Shown one piece after another: positions 29,863-38,292 of a stretch of 64,000 nucleotides of DNA. Origin of the DNA: Ciceribacter sichuanensis (GTDB lineage: Bacteria; Pseudomonadota; Alphaproteobacteria; Rhizobiales; Rhizobiaceae). The stretch lies in contig NZ_JAMXLX010000005.1 in NCBI RefSeq assembly GCF_024055605.1, positions 310,001 to 374,000 of the forward strand, written 5' to 3'. How positions within the stretch are numbered: the first letter of the stretch is position 1; each line of letters begins with the position of its first letter. Made by a program: the position numbers and the translations under genes. The notes under the pieces are model-generated. The model had not been told where the DNA came from. It worked only from the letters and a program-made list of their open reading frames with translations, and ran no database searches.

Positions 29863-31206
29863 ATGCACAAGGCCCGAAACAGTTCGGTTGAGTTCGAGGC
29901 GGCCCTTTCCGAGATGGGTGCCAAGTCCGTTCACGTCGGCATGATCGACCCGGAAGGTGAATTCCGCGACAAGCTGGTCCAGGCCGACAAGGCGGTCAAG
30001 CTCGCCAAGTCCGGCTATCCTTTTTGCGAAGTGCTCTACTTCTGGGACATCGCCGAGAAGACATATGCGGAAAGCGCCTTCATCGACCGCCCGGCCGAGA
30101 TCTTTACCGACACGCTGCGCCTCTATCCCTTCTCCCCGGCCTCCGCGCTCTGCATCGCGGATTTTTCCGGAGAATTCGGTGAGCGCTCGCCGCGCAACCT
30201 CTGCCTTCGTCTTCTGGACGAGGCTGACAGCATGGGCTTTTCGGTGGCTTCCGCCTTCGAATACGAGTTCTTCCTGTTTTCCGAGACGCCGGAGACGTTG
30301 AAGGCGAAGAAGTATCGCGACCTCACCAATTTCGCACAGGGCAATCGCACCTATTCGCTGCAGACCTCCGCCCTTCATGGAGAACTGCTGGACGGGTTGG
30401 CGCAGGCGATGAACGCCATGGAAATCAAGCTCGACGCCATCCACACCGAGCTTGGTCCGGGCTGTTTCGAAGTGCCGCTGACCTACGCCAAGGGCATCAA
30501 GTCCCCCGACGACGCGGTGCTCTTCAAGAATTTCGCCAAGGCCTATTTCTCCCGCAATGGGCTGACGGCAGGCTTCATGTCGAAGCTTTCCCCCGATCTG
30601 CCGGGACAGTCGGGTCATCTGCATGTCTCGATGCGCGACCGGAACGGCAACCCGGCATTCTCGGACCCGGATTCGCCGGATGGCCTCAGCCGCACTGGCC
30701 GGCATTTCGTCGGCGGCCTGCTGAAGCTGATGCCGGAGATGCTGGCGATGTGCTCGCACACGGTCAACGCCTACAAGCGGCTGGTTCCGGGCGCATGGGC
30801 GCCGACGGCCGCGAACTGGGGCGTGCAGAACCGCACCTCCGCCGTTCGCATCATCAATGACAGCCCGGAAGCGACCCGCGTGGAATTCCGCGTGCCGTCC
30901 GCCGACGCCAATCCGTATCTCGCGCTGTCCATGTGCCTGGGCGCGGGCCTCTACGGCATCCGCAACGAGATCGAGCCGCCGGCGGCAAGCGACGAGAACT
31001 TCTATCTCGCCACGCCCGAGCCGCATGCCGCCTTCCCGAGCGATCTCGGTCAGGCCGCAGACCGCCTCGACCGTAGCGTGATCGCGCGGGAGACCTTCGG
31101 CGATGCCTTCGTCGACAGTTTCGTGACCGGTCGCCGGTTCGAATACAGGGAATACCAGAAGCAGGTCAGCGAATGGGAGATCAGACGATATCTCGGCATC
31201 GTCTGA
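29863..31206 (+). CDS. Glutamine synthetase family protein (probable gamma-glutamyl-amine ligase)
   Basis: A 447-residue enzyme of the GS superfamily. The N-terminal beta-Grasp part is short; the catalytic domain shows FEYEFFLF for the first metal-binding Glu, ELGPGCFEV, SGHLHVSM with the ammonia/metal-site His, and NRTSAVRI in place of the NRSASVRIP form of housekeeping GlnA. This, with the transporter and dehydrogenase genes that follow, favours the PuuA/IpuC/GlnT group, which joins glutamate to an amine through ATP, over ordinary ammonia assimilation. The ATG at 29863 has AGGA 6 bases upstream. It is the first gene of an operon with the ABC transporter and the iron-type dehydrogenase and is probably controlled by the divergent LuxR-type protein. 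The amine is unknown. Confidence 0.88.
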   Translation: MHKARNSSVEFEAALSEMGAKSVHVGMIDPEGEFRDKLVQADKAVKLAKSGYPFCEVLYFWDIAEKTYAESAFIDRPAEIFTDTLRLYPFSPASALCIADFSGEFGERSPRNLCLRLLDEADSMGFSVASAFEYEFFLFSETPETLKAKKYRDLTNFAQGNRTYSLQTSALHGELLDGLAQAMNAMEIKLDAIHTELGPGCFEVPLTYAKGIKSPDDAVLFKNFAKAYFSRNGLTAGFMSKLSPDLPGQSGHLHVSMRDRNGNPAFSDPDSPDGLSRTGRHFVGGLLKLMPEMLAMCSHTVNAYKRLVPGAWAPTAANWGVQNRTSAVRIINDSPEATRVEFRVPSADANPYLALSMCLGAGLYGIRNEIEPPAASDENFYLATPEPHAAFPSDLGQAADRLDRSVIARETFGDAFVDSFVTGRRFEYREYQKQVSEWEIRRYLGIV

Positions 31207-31259
31207 GATCCGGCGGGCCGCGACCACATTTTTGAATTTAAAAAAGAGGGAAAAGGACA

Positions 31260-32417
31260 ATGACAAAAGGAACAGCAGACATCGGCAATTCTTTGATGGC
31301 GGGCTCAGTCTCCCGCCGGTCCGTGCTCAAGGGCATGGGCGGTCTCGGCCTTGCTGCGGCGGGCGGCGGTCTTTTCGGCATGCCACGCGGCGCGCAGGCG
31401 GCCGACAGCATCAACTACATGTGCTGGGAAGGCTATAACGCGCCGTCCATCCTCGAACCCTTCCAGAAGGAAAAGGGCGTTTCCATCTCGGTCGACCTGA
31501 TCACCGACTCCGCCGGGGGCTTTGCCAAGCTCGCAGCCGGCGCGTCGAAGGATTTCGACCTCGTTTCCTCCGACAGCCCGTGGATCGCGCGCATGGGGCC
31601 TGCCGGCATTTGCCGTTATATCGACGATGCCGAGTTCGCCGACCAGTATGCGGAATTCTACCCGCAGTTCCGCGCGCCCTTCCAGCCGCTGCAGTTTGAC
31701 GGCAAGACCACCGGTCTTCCGACGCGCTGGGGCTGGGTCGGCCCGACCGTCAACACCAAGTTCGACAAGCTCGAGAGCTGGTCGTCCTATGCGCCGGTAT
31801 TCGACAGCGCCTACAAGGACAAGATTTGCCTGCTCGACTGGGGTGATTGGCCGATCATGCCGCTCGCTCTCTATGCCGGCGTCAATCCTTACGAGGAACT
31901 CGACCAGGCCGCGCTCGATGAAGTTCGCAAAGTGCTGCGCGCGGCGTTCAAGAACACCCGCGCCATCGTTGCCGATCTCGCGGTCGCCCAGAAGGGCCTG
32001 ATCGACGGTTCGTTCCGTGCGCTGATCGGCGGCGGCACCTATTGCACCTCGTCGCTGCGTCTGCAGGGCCACGACTACATCCAGTCGATCGTTCCCGAGC
32101 CGAAGAACGGCCTGAAGCAGGGTATCATCTGGATGGAGGCGACCGGCCTCATCGAGAACGGCAAGGACAGCAAGGTCGCGGCCGACTTCCTGAAATATAT
32201 CGTTTCGCCTGATGTCGCCAAGCAGCTCGCAATCACCGAAGCGACCTGCAACCTCGTGCCGAACCAGAAGGCCGAAGCGCTCTTCTCCGACGCCGAGAAG
32301 AAGGCCCTGCAGATGGACTACATGTGGACGGCCTGGGACAACAGCCAGTTCCACACCGTTGCGCCGAATGTCGATGACATGCTGGCCATCTGGCAGGAAG
32401 AGCTCGCCGCGCGCTAA
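31260..32417 (+). CDS. ABC transporter substrate-binding protein (PotD-like, Tat-exported)
   Basis: A 385-residue periplasmic protein of the spermidine/putrescine-binding class (SBP family 1-like). A twin-arginine signal, SRRSVLKG followed by a hydrophobic stretch, spans residues about 17-45. The mature protein begins near ADSINYMCWEGY and shows the PotD landmarks LVSSDSPW and GLPTRWGW. Tat export implies folding before secretion. It follows the GS-like gene by 53 bases with AGAGGGAAAAGGA before the ATG. It should bind a polyamine or small amine for the downstream permeases and ATPase, inferred from family and context; related proteins also bind opines or gamma-aminobutyrate. Confidence 0.9.
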   Translation: MTKGTADIGNSLMAGSVSRRSVLKGMGGLGLAAAGGGLFGMPRGAQAADSINYMCWEGYNAPSILEPFQKEKGVSISVDLITDSAGGFAKLAAGASKDFDLVSSDSPWIARMGPAGICRYIDDAEFADQYAEFYPQFRAPFQPLQFDGKTTGLPTRWGWVGPTVNTKFDKLESWSSYAPVFDSAYKDKICLLDWGDWPIMPLALYAGVNPYEELDQAALDEVRKVLRAAFKNTRAIVADLAVAQKGLIDGSFRALIGGGTYCTSSLRLQGHDYIQSIVPEPKNGLKQGIIWMEATGLIENGKDSKVAADFLKYIVSPDVAKQLAITEATCNLVPNQKAEALFSDAEKKALQMDYMWTAWDNSQFHTVAPNVDDMLAIWQEELAAR

Positions 32418-32429
32418 GCTCTCCTGACA

Positions 32430-32463
32430 ATTGCGACCTGCGGCAGTCCGCCGTCGCAGGTCG
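32430..32463 (+). terminator. Intercistronic stem-loop after the binding-protein gene
   Basis: A perfect 11-bp stem (TGCGACCTGCG at 32430-32440, CGCAGGTCGCA at 32453-32463) has a 12-base loop but no T tract. Such hairpins in ABC operons usually attenuate or stabilise the upstream message so that the binding protein is made in excess. Confidence 0.6.
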
Positions 32464-32607
32464 CATTCCATTTGCCTGGATGCACTGCTGAAACCCGGAA
32501 AAGTCCGCAGCGACTTGCTCTGCGGCATTGCACGGAAACAAGGAGATGGAGAAGCTCGGGTAACACCGTTTCACCCGCAGATGCTCCAGAGACAGGGAAG
32601 CTGAAGT

Positions 32608-33711
32608 TTGGCCAATCCGATCATTCACGCCGCCAACATCGTCAAGGATTACGGGACGGCGCGTGCGCTGCACGGTGTCTCGCTCTCGATTGCCGAGGGT
32701 GAGTTCGTTGCGCTCGTCGGGCCTTCCGGCTGCGGCAAGACCACGCTCCTGAAGATACTCGCAGGCTTCGAGGACCCGACCGAAGGCGCGCTCTCCATCG
32801 AGGGTCGCGACATGGCCGGAGTGCCGGCGGCCAAGCGACCGACCCGCATGGTGTTCCAGAAGCTGGCGCTCTTTCCGCACAAGACGGTGGCGGAAAATAT
32901 CGGCTTTCCGCTGAAGCTTGCCAGGACGAACAAGGCCGAGATCGCGACACGGGTGCGGGCGATGCTCGACCTCATGCATCTCAAGCCGGAATATCTGAAC
33001 CGCTATCCGGCCCAGCTTTCCGGTGGCGAACAGCAGCGCGTGGCGCTGGCGCGTGCGCTGGTATCGCGCCCCGGCGTGCTTCTGCTCGACGAGCCGATGA
33101 GCGCGCTTGACGCCAAGCTCAAGAAGTCGCTGCAGGCGGAACTGAAGAAGCTGCACAGGGAACTCGGAACGAGCTTCGTTCTGGTGACGCACGATCTGGA
33201 AGAGGCGATGATGCTCGCCGACCGCATCTGCGTCATGCGCGGCGGTCGCGTGGTGCAGATAGGCACGCCATCCGACATCTACTACCGTCCCGTCGAGACC
33301 TTCGTGGCCGGCTTCATCGGCGAAACGAATTTCCTGCCGGTGTCCGTGACTCGTGGCGGCGACGGATCGGCAACGATTGTGAGCCCGCTCGCTGGCAATG
33401 TTCCGGCCACGCTGGCCGAACCCAATATCTCGCCGGCCTTCTCCGGTTCCGGCGGCTCGCTGCTTGTCCGTCCGGAGACCCTGCGGCTGGTGCGGGGCGA
33501 TGCCGTGGCGGGCGAGTGGCTGCTTTCCGGTATCGTCGAGGAGTATTTCATCAAGGGGTCGTCGACGCAGTATCGCGTGCGTATCGCCGGCCGGGATGCG
33601 CCGCTGATCGTCGATCTTGCCGGTTCCCTGCAATTGCCGGCCGAGGTCGGTGAGGCCGTGCAGGTGGGCTTCCAGCCGTCGCAGGCTTTCCTTCTGGCGG
33701 GGCTGGCATGA
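32608..33711 (+). CDS. ABC transporter ATP-binding protein (PotA-like)
   Basis: A 367-residue ATPase of the spermidine/putrescine/Fe3+ importer type. Walker A GPSGCGKTT, signature LSGGEQQR, Walker B LLLDEP and the switch His in THD are all present. A C-terminal TOBE domain (about 270-360) is typical of this class. The start is a TTG at 32608 with AGGGAAG about 8 bases upstream, 190 bases after the binding-protein gene. It overlaps the next permease by four bases (ATGA). It powers import by the two permeases that follow. Confidence 0.92.
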   Translation: MANPIIHAANIVKDYGTARALHGVSLSIAEGEFVALVGPSGCGKTTLLKILAGFEDPTEGALSIEGRDMAGVPAAKRPTRMVFQKLALFPHKTVAENIGFPLKLARTNKAEIATRVRAMLDLMHLKPEYLNRYPAQLSGGEQQRVALARALVSRPGVLLLDEPMSALDAKLKKSLQAELKKLHRELGTSFVLVTHDLEEAMMLADRICVMRGGRVVQIGTPSDIYYRPVETFVAGFIGETNFLPVSVTRGGDGSATIVSPLAGNVPATLAEPNISPAFSGSGGSLLVRPETLRLVRGDAVAGEWLLSGIVEEYFIKGSSTQYRVRIAGRDAPLIVDLAGSLQLPAEVGEAVQVGFQPSQAFLLAGLA

Positions 33712-34586
33712 AGACACACGCCAAGACCTGGAACGATCCGGTTCTCATCGCAGCCGTTGCGCCGCTGGCGATCGTGATGGTCGTCTTCTTCATCATTCCG
33801 CTGGCCATGACCGCGGTCCTGTCCTTCCAGACGACGCAGTTCTATCGGCTCAACTGGACCTGGGATCTCAAGGTCTGGACGGAGGTCTTCTCCAAGCCGC
33901 ACTACTGGACGATCATGATGCGAACGGTGGGCATGGCGCTTCTCTGCGTTGTGCTGTGCCTGCTCATCGCCTATCCGGCGGCCTATGCGCTGGCAACACG
34001 TCTCAAGGCGTACAACGCGCAGATCCAGATCCTGATCATCTTCGCCTTCCTGACGGATGCCGTGCTGAAGACCTTCGGCTGGATCCTGGTGCTGGACAAG
34101 AACGGTGTACTGAACTGGTTGCTTGCCCATCTCGGTTTCGGGCCGGAGGCGACCAACCTTCTCTTCACCGAGACGGCGACGATGATCGGCATGGTCTATA
34201 ACCTCGCTGTTTATCCCGTCTTCACGATCTACCTGTCTCTGGTCAGGATCGACCGCGACCTGATGCTCGCTTCCTATGATGCCGGTGCCTCGCGTATCCG
34301 CACCTTCTTCGAGGTGACGCTGCCGCTGTCGCGTCCGGGTCTCTATTCAGGGGCGGTGCTGGTGTTCGTTCTTAGCCTCGGCGTTTTCCTCGAGCCGAAG
34401 GTTCTCGGCGGCGGCACGTCGCCGCTGGCGTCGGAACTGATCCGCCAGAGCTTCGAGACCCGCGTCAACTGGCCGCTCGGTGCTGCGCTGACGCTGGTGC
34501 TGATTGCCATCGGCGCCCTGTCCCTGATGCTGGTGCTTGCCATTCTCAAGCTGCGTCAGGTGCGCAACGTGGAGGTGCCTGCGTGA
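33708..34586 (+). CDS. ABC transporter permease (PotB-like)
   Basis: A 292-residue inner-membrane protein with about six hydrophobic helices, starting with a helix near residues 20-45, and the EAA-type cytoplasmic loop (DAGASRIRTFFEVTLPLSRPG) near residue 200. Family and position give the first permease of a PotABCD-like importer. It overlaps the ATPase gene by four bases, and its stop overlaps or abuts the next permease start, so the three are translationally coupled. Confidence 0.9.
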   Translation: MKTHAKTWNDPVLIAAVAPLAIVMVVFFIIPLAMTAVLSFQTTQFYRLNWTWDLKVWTEVFSKPHYWTIMMRTVGMALLCVVLCLLIAYPAAYALATRLKAYNAQIQILIIFAFLTDAVLKTFGWILVLDKNGVLNWLLAHLGFGPEATNLLFTETATMIGMVYNLAVYPVFTIYLSLVRIDRDLMLASYDAGASRIRTFFEVTLPLSRPGLYSGAVLVFVLSLGVFLEPKVLGGGTSPLASELIRQSFETRVNWPLGAALTLVLIAIGALSLMLVLAILKLRQVRNVEVPA

Positions 34587-35419
34587 TGTCGGAGTATTTC
34601 AAAAACCGGACCATCAGTGCACTGCTCATCGGCTCGATGCTGGCGCTGCTCGTTTTCCTCTATATTCCGATCGTGACGCTGGTGGTGTTTTCCTTCACGG
34701 GCAGCCGCGTGCTGACGCTGCCGATCGAGAGCCTGTCGCTGGAGTGGTATGGCGAATTGTGGAGGAAGCCGGATTTCCTGCCGGCGGTCACCAACTCGGC
34801 CGTCGTTGCGATCATCACCACGATCTTCGCAACGCTGCTCGGAACGGCCGGTGCGATCGCATGGATACGTTATCGTTTCCGGATGCAGCGGGCCTTTCAG
34901 GCGCTGACCTTCGCGCCGCTGCTGTTTCCGCAGCTGCTGCTCGGCGTGGTCATGCTGCTGTGGTTCTCTGTGCTTGGCAGCTGGCTCGGGTTCTCGACGG
35001 GACTTGCGACCGTGGTGATCGGTCATGTGGTCTACATCACGCCGTTCGCGCTGGTCGTCGTTGCGGTGCAGGTCTACGGTTTCGATGATACGCTGGAGGA
35101 TGCGGCGCGCGATGCGGGAGCGACGGGATACGAGGTGTTTCGGGAGGTGACATTTCCTCTGCTTTGGCCCGGCATTCTTTCCGCAGCGACTTTCGCCTTC
35201 CTGCTGTCGTGGGGAAATTTTTACGTGTCCTACTCTCTGGCCGGAACCGCGAGAACCCTTCCGGTGTTCGTGTACAGCGGGATTGCCGTCGGTTCGTCTC
35301 CGATCTACCCGGCGCTTGCCACTTTGAACTTTCTGCCAGCTCTCGGCCTGGTTGCTTTTGCCGATGTGATGCGTCGGCGCGCGCTCAAGCGACAGCAGTT
35401 TGTCGGAGCGAGCGAATAG
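34586..35419 (+). CDS. ABC transporter permease (PotC-like)
   Basis: A 277-residue inner-membrane permease with six predicted helices and the EAA loop (DAARDAGATGYEVFREVTFPL) near residue 180. It pairs with the preceding permease to form the channel. I use the ATG at 34586, which shares one base with the previous stop; a GTG just before it is an alternative. The gene for the iron-type dehydrogenase follows 28 bases later, probably in the same transcript. Confidence 0.9.
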   Translation: MSEYFKNRTISALLIGSMLALLVFLYIPIVTLVVFSFTGSRVLTLPIESLSLEWYGELWRKPDFLPAVTNSAVVAIITTIFATLLGTAGAIAWIRYRFRMQRAFQALTFAPLLFPQLLLGVVMLLWFSVLGSWLGFSTGLATVVIGHVVYITPFALVVVAVQVYGFDDTLEDAARDAGATGYEVFREVTFPLLWPGILSAATFAFLLSWGNFYVSYSLAGTARTLPVFVYSGIAVGSSPIYPALATLNFLPALGLVAFADVMRRRALKRQQFVGASE

Positions 35420-35447
35420 TACTGCGTAACCGGAGGAGACGTGCATC

Positions 35448-36623
35448 ATGCAAGAAGCGCCTTTTTCGCATCCCGCCAACTGGAGTTTTCCGACCGCCGT
35501 GCGGTTCGGCCCGGGCCGCATAACGGAACTGGGCTCGGTGCTGGCGGAACTGGGACTGTCGCGGCCGCTGGTGGTGACCGATGACGGGCTGAAGCTTCTG
35601 CCTCCCGTCGATGCGACGCTTTCCACGCTGATTTGTGCGGGGCTGGGGCCGGGTTTCTTTACGGAGGTGAAGCCCAACCCGACCGGCACCAATGTTGAGA
35701 ACGGCGTCGCCAAGCTCAGGGCGGGCGGCTACGATTGTGTCGTGGCCGTCGGCGGCGGAAGCGCGCTGGATGCCGCCAAGGCCATCGCCCTGATGGCGAC
35801 GCAGGAACGGCCGATCTGGGATTTCGAGGATGTCGGCGACAACTGGCAACGAGTGGACACTTCGCGCCTCATCCCCGTCATCGCCATTCCAACGACAGCC
35901 GGCACCGGCTCCGAACTCGGACGTTCCTCGGTCATCACCGATGAGAGCGAGCATCGCAAGGTCATCATCTTCCATCCCCGCATGATGCCGGTCGCGGTCA
36001 TCATGGACCCGGAGCTGACGATCGGCCTTCCCGCGCACATTACGGCAGCGACCGGCATGGATGCGCTCAGTCATTCGCTGGAGGCGCTTTCGTCTCCCGC
36101 CTTTCATCCAATGGCGGAGGGTGTCGCTCTCAATGCGCTGCGGATCATCCGGCAGTGGCTGCCGGTGGCGGTCGCCGACGGTTCGAACATCGAGGCGCGC
36201 TCGCAGATGCTCGTCGCCTCCGGCATGGGCTGCGTTGCCTTGCAGAAGGGGCTTGGTGCGGTGCATGCGCTCGCCCATCCTCTCGGCGCCCTCTACGACG
36301 CTCATCACGGGCTCCTGAACGCCGTTCTGATGCCCTATGTCGTGGAATTCAACGCGCCGGCGATTGCCGACAAGCTGGCGCTGCTGGCCCGTTTCCTGGA
36401 GTTGCCGGGCGGGGGAGCGGACGCGGTGGTCGAATGGCTGCATGCGATGCGCCGGGAGGTCGGCATCGGTGCGACACTCGGCGAGATCGGACTTGCGAAC
36501 ATCGACGTGGACCGCATCGCGACCATGGCTGCTGCCGATCCTTGCGCCGGCGGAAATCCGGTGCCGCTCGATGCGGAAAAGCTTGCGCTGATCCTGCGGG
36601 CTGCCATCGCCGGCTGCTTCTGA
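35448..36623 (+). CDS. Iron-containing alcohol dehydrogenase
   Basis: A 391-residue group III metal-dependent alcohol dehydrogenase. NAD-binding segments are GGGSALDAAKA at about 101-111 and TTAGTGSE near 150. Metal ligands are visible as the Asp in MDPELT, then His in LSHSLEA, HALAHPLG and YDAHHG. GGAGGAGAC precedes the ATG. As the last gene of the GS-like/ABC operon it may oxidise an alcohol group on the imported (and perhaps gamma-glutamylated) compound, which would fit ethanolamine or another amino-alcohol. That substrate is inference; the enzyme class is secure. Confidence 0.9.
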   Translation: MQEAPFSHPANWSFPTAVRFGPGRITELGSVLAELGLSRPLVVTDDGLKLLPPVDATLSTLICAGLGPGFFTEVKPNPTGTNVENGVAKLRAGGYDCVVAVGGGSALDAAKAIALMATQERPIWDFEDVGDNWQRVDTSRLIPVIAIPTTAGTGSELGRSSVITDESEHRKVIIFHPRMMPVAVIMDPELTIGLPAHITAATGMDALSHSLEALSSPAFHPMAEGVALNALRIIRQWLPVAVADGSNIEARSQMLVASGMGCVALQKGLGAVHALAHPLGALYDAHHGLLNAVLMPYVVEFNAPAIADKLALLARFLELPGGGADAVVEWLHAMRREVGIGATLGEIGLANIDVDRIATMAAADPCAGGNPVPLDAEKLALILRAAIAGCF

Positions 36624-36683
36624 TAAGGCTTCCCCGACGCGCCTGCTTTCGGCGCATCCGCCGGTGAGCGGGAGAGGGGATCA

Positions 36684-37106
36684 ATGACGATGGATATGGA
36701 TGCGGCTCTTGCCGTGAAGGAACGCGCCTGCGGCTCCTGCACGCTCTGCTGCTACCTGCCCGATATCGATGAACTCGACAAACCCGCCAACACGTTCTGT
36801 CGGCACTGTATCGCTGGAGAAGGCTGCGCCACCTATGAGAAGAGGCCTGCCACCTGTCGTGGATTCCTCTGCGCATGGATGTCGGATGCATTGCTCGACG
36901 ATGCCTGGGAGCCCTCCCGCTGTCACATGATGGTTTACAGGCAGGGGAAACAGATTACCGTGCTTGTCGACCCCGAGCATCCCGAGGCGTGGCTCCGTGA
37001 GCCTTATCGGGACCGTCTACATGCGTGGGCAAGGGAGGCACGGGCGGATGGCGGTTATGTTGTCGTCTATGCGGGCGACGCGCTGTCCGTGATCGCGGGC
37101 GATTGA
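36684..37106 (+). CDS. Cys-rich YkgJ-type metal-binding protein
   Basis: A 140-residue protein with eight cysteines in its first half, including CGSCTLCC at 16-23, CRHC near 39 and then CRGFLC. This resembles the YkgJ/CxxCxxCC family of putative zinc- or iron-binding proteins, whose function is unknown. A ribosome site GAGAGGGG lies before the ATG. It lies 60 bases after the dehydrogenase gene on the same strand and may be on the same transcript, but I cannot say whether it belongs to that pathway. Confidence 0.75.
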   Translation: MTMDMDAALAVKERACGSCTLCCYLPDIDELDKPANTFCRHCIAGEGCATYEKRPATCRGFLCAWMSDALLDDAWEPSRCHMMVYRQGKQITVLVDPEHPEAWLREPYRDRLHAWAREARADGGYVVVYAGDALSVIAGD

Positions 37107-37209
37107 AGCCGGCAAGCCGTTTATGCCTCGTCATTGACGTCCTCTCTCCGTTCGGCAACTGTTCCTGCGTCGAGGCCAGCGGGGCCGTCGGCCTTCAGGG
37201 GAGAGTTTC

Positions 37210-37443
37210 ATGAACGATGGGGTTTTTATGATGGGGTCCTTTAGTCTCTGGCATTGGCTGATTGCCATTGCCTTCTGGTTCCTGCTGTTCGGCTGGCCGA
37301 TTTCCAAGATCTTGCGGAAGGCGGGCTTTTCCGGCTGGTGGGTGCTTCTGATTTTCGTGCCGCTGGCAAACCTGATCGGCTTGTGGGTGTTTGCCACCGC
37401 GCAATGGCCCAATGCACCGGGTGCACACAAGTCGTCGTCCTGA
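37210..37443 (+). CDS. Small membrane protein, unknown function
   Basis: A 77-residue protein with two hydrophobic helices, about residues 12-35 and 42-65, the first rich in Trp and Phe. CAGGGGAG 7-8 bases before the ATG supports translation. It has no recognised domain. It ends 82 bases before a strong plus-strand terminator and converges on tRNA-Val. Confidence 0.65.
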   Translation: MNDGVFMMGSFSLWHWLIAIAFWFLLFGWPISKILRKAGFSGWWVLLIFVPLANLIGLWVFATAQWPNAPGAHKSSS

Positions 37444-37525
37444 GGCGGGTCTGGCTCGTTTCGGCACACGGAAACCGTGGCCGGATAACAGGTGAGTCGT
37501 TGGGGAAAACTGAGGTCTTGAACGG

Positions 37526-37566
37526 AACAAGGGCTCATCGATTTTTCGGCAAGCCCTTGTTTTTAA
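37526..37566 (+). terminator. Rho-independent terminator of the small membrane protein gene
   Basis: A perfect 10-bp stem (AACAAGGGCT at 37526-37535, AGCCCTTGTT at 37552-37561) is followed by TTT and an AT-rich stretch on the plus strand. It lies next to the 3' end of the convergent tRNA-Val. Confidence 0.8.
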
Positions 37567-37572
37567 TTCGAA

Positions 37573-37647
<75 letters not shown>

Positions 37648-37661
37648 ATCCGATGGCGGCT

Positions 37662-37690
37662 TAAGACCACAAAACCCTTGGTCCCGTCAA
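37662..37690 (-). promoter_or_regulatory. Sigma-70-type promoter of tRNA-Val
   Basis: On the minus strand, TTGACG (37690-37685) and GTCTTA (37667-37662) are separated by 17 bases, matching the rhizobial housekeeping pattern. The -10 hexamer ends 15 bases before the mature tRNA 5' end. Confidence 0.6.
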
Positions 37691-37741
37691 TAGGGATTTT
37701 GGAGTTTTGTGAAGACTTTTTTACAGCCGCTTCGAAACTCC

Positions 37742-38104
37742 TTACGCAGCAAGGAGTTTGTTGACTTCGTCGACGAGGTCGCGAAGGTGGAAAGGCTTGG
37801 AAAGGACCTTGGCGTCCTTCGGAGCCTGCGAATCGGCGTTGAGCGCGACGGCTGCGAAGCCGGTGATGAACATCACCTTGAGGTCCGGATCGAGTTCGGT
37901 GGCGCGACGCGCCAGCTCGATGCCGTCCATTTCCGGCATGACGATATCGGTCAGGAGAAGCGAGAAGGGTTCCTCGCGCAGTCTGTCATAGGCGCTTGCG
38001 CCGTTGTCGAAGGAAGAGACCTTGTAGCCCGCCTTTTCCAGTGCCTTCACGAGGAATCGGCGCATATCGTTGTCGTCTTCGGCGAGAAGGATTTTCTGAC
38101 TCAT
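37742..38104 (-). CDS. cpdR: Response regulator CpdR
   Basis: A 120-residue single-domain receiver. In Caulobacter and Sinorhizobium, unphosphorylated CpdR directs ClpXP proteolysis of cell-cycle proteins and is controlled by the CckA-ChpT phosphorelay. Phosphorylation-site residues are Asp10-Asp11, Asp53 (TDIVMPEMDG), Thr81 and Lys103 (SKPF). The protein ends in two alanines, as family members do. There is no output domain. I chose the ATG at 38104 on homologue length; no clear ribosome site is visible, and a GTG at 38122 is an alternative. It diverges from the formylglutamate-hydrolase-like gene. Confidence 0.9.
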   Translation of the reverse strand: MSQKILLAEDDNDMRRFLVKALEKAGYKVSSFDNGASAYDRLREEPFSLLLTDIVMPEMDGIELARRATELDPDLKVMFITGFAAVALNADSQAPKDAKVLSKPFHLRDLVDEVNKLLAA

Positions 38105-38292
38105 TGGGGAACCGCTGATCACTGTATTTCGGTTATGGCTTTCGGCCGATTAGGGTAGGGCTTTCCCCGTAAACATCCGGTGAAGAACCTTACAACGGCT
38201 TATATCGCCATTTATGGCAGTATGGACTTCCGCATGCCCAACTGGCAACATGGTTCCACAACAAGTTTGTGACGTGGTAAAGAAGGGACAGC

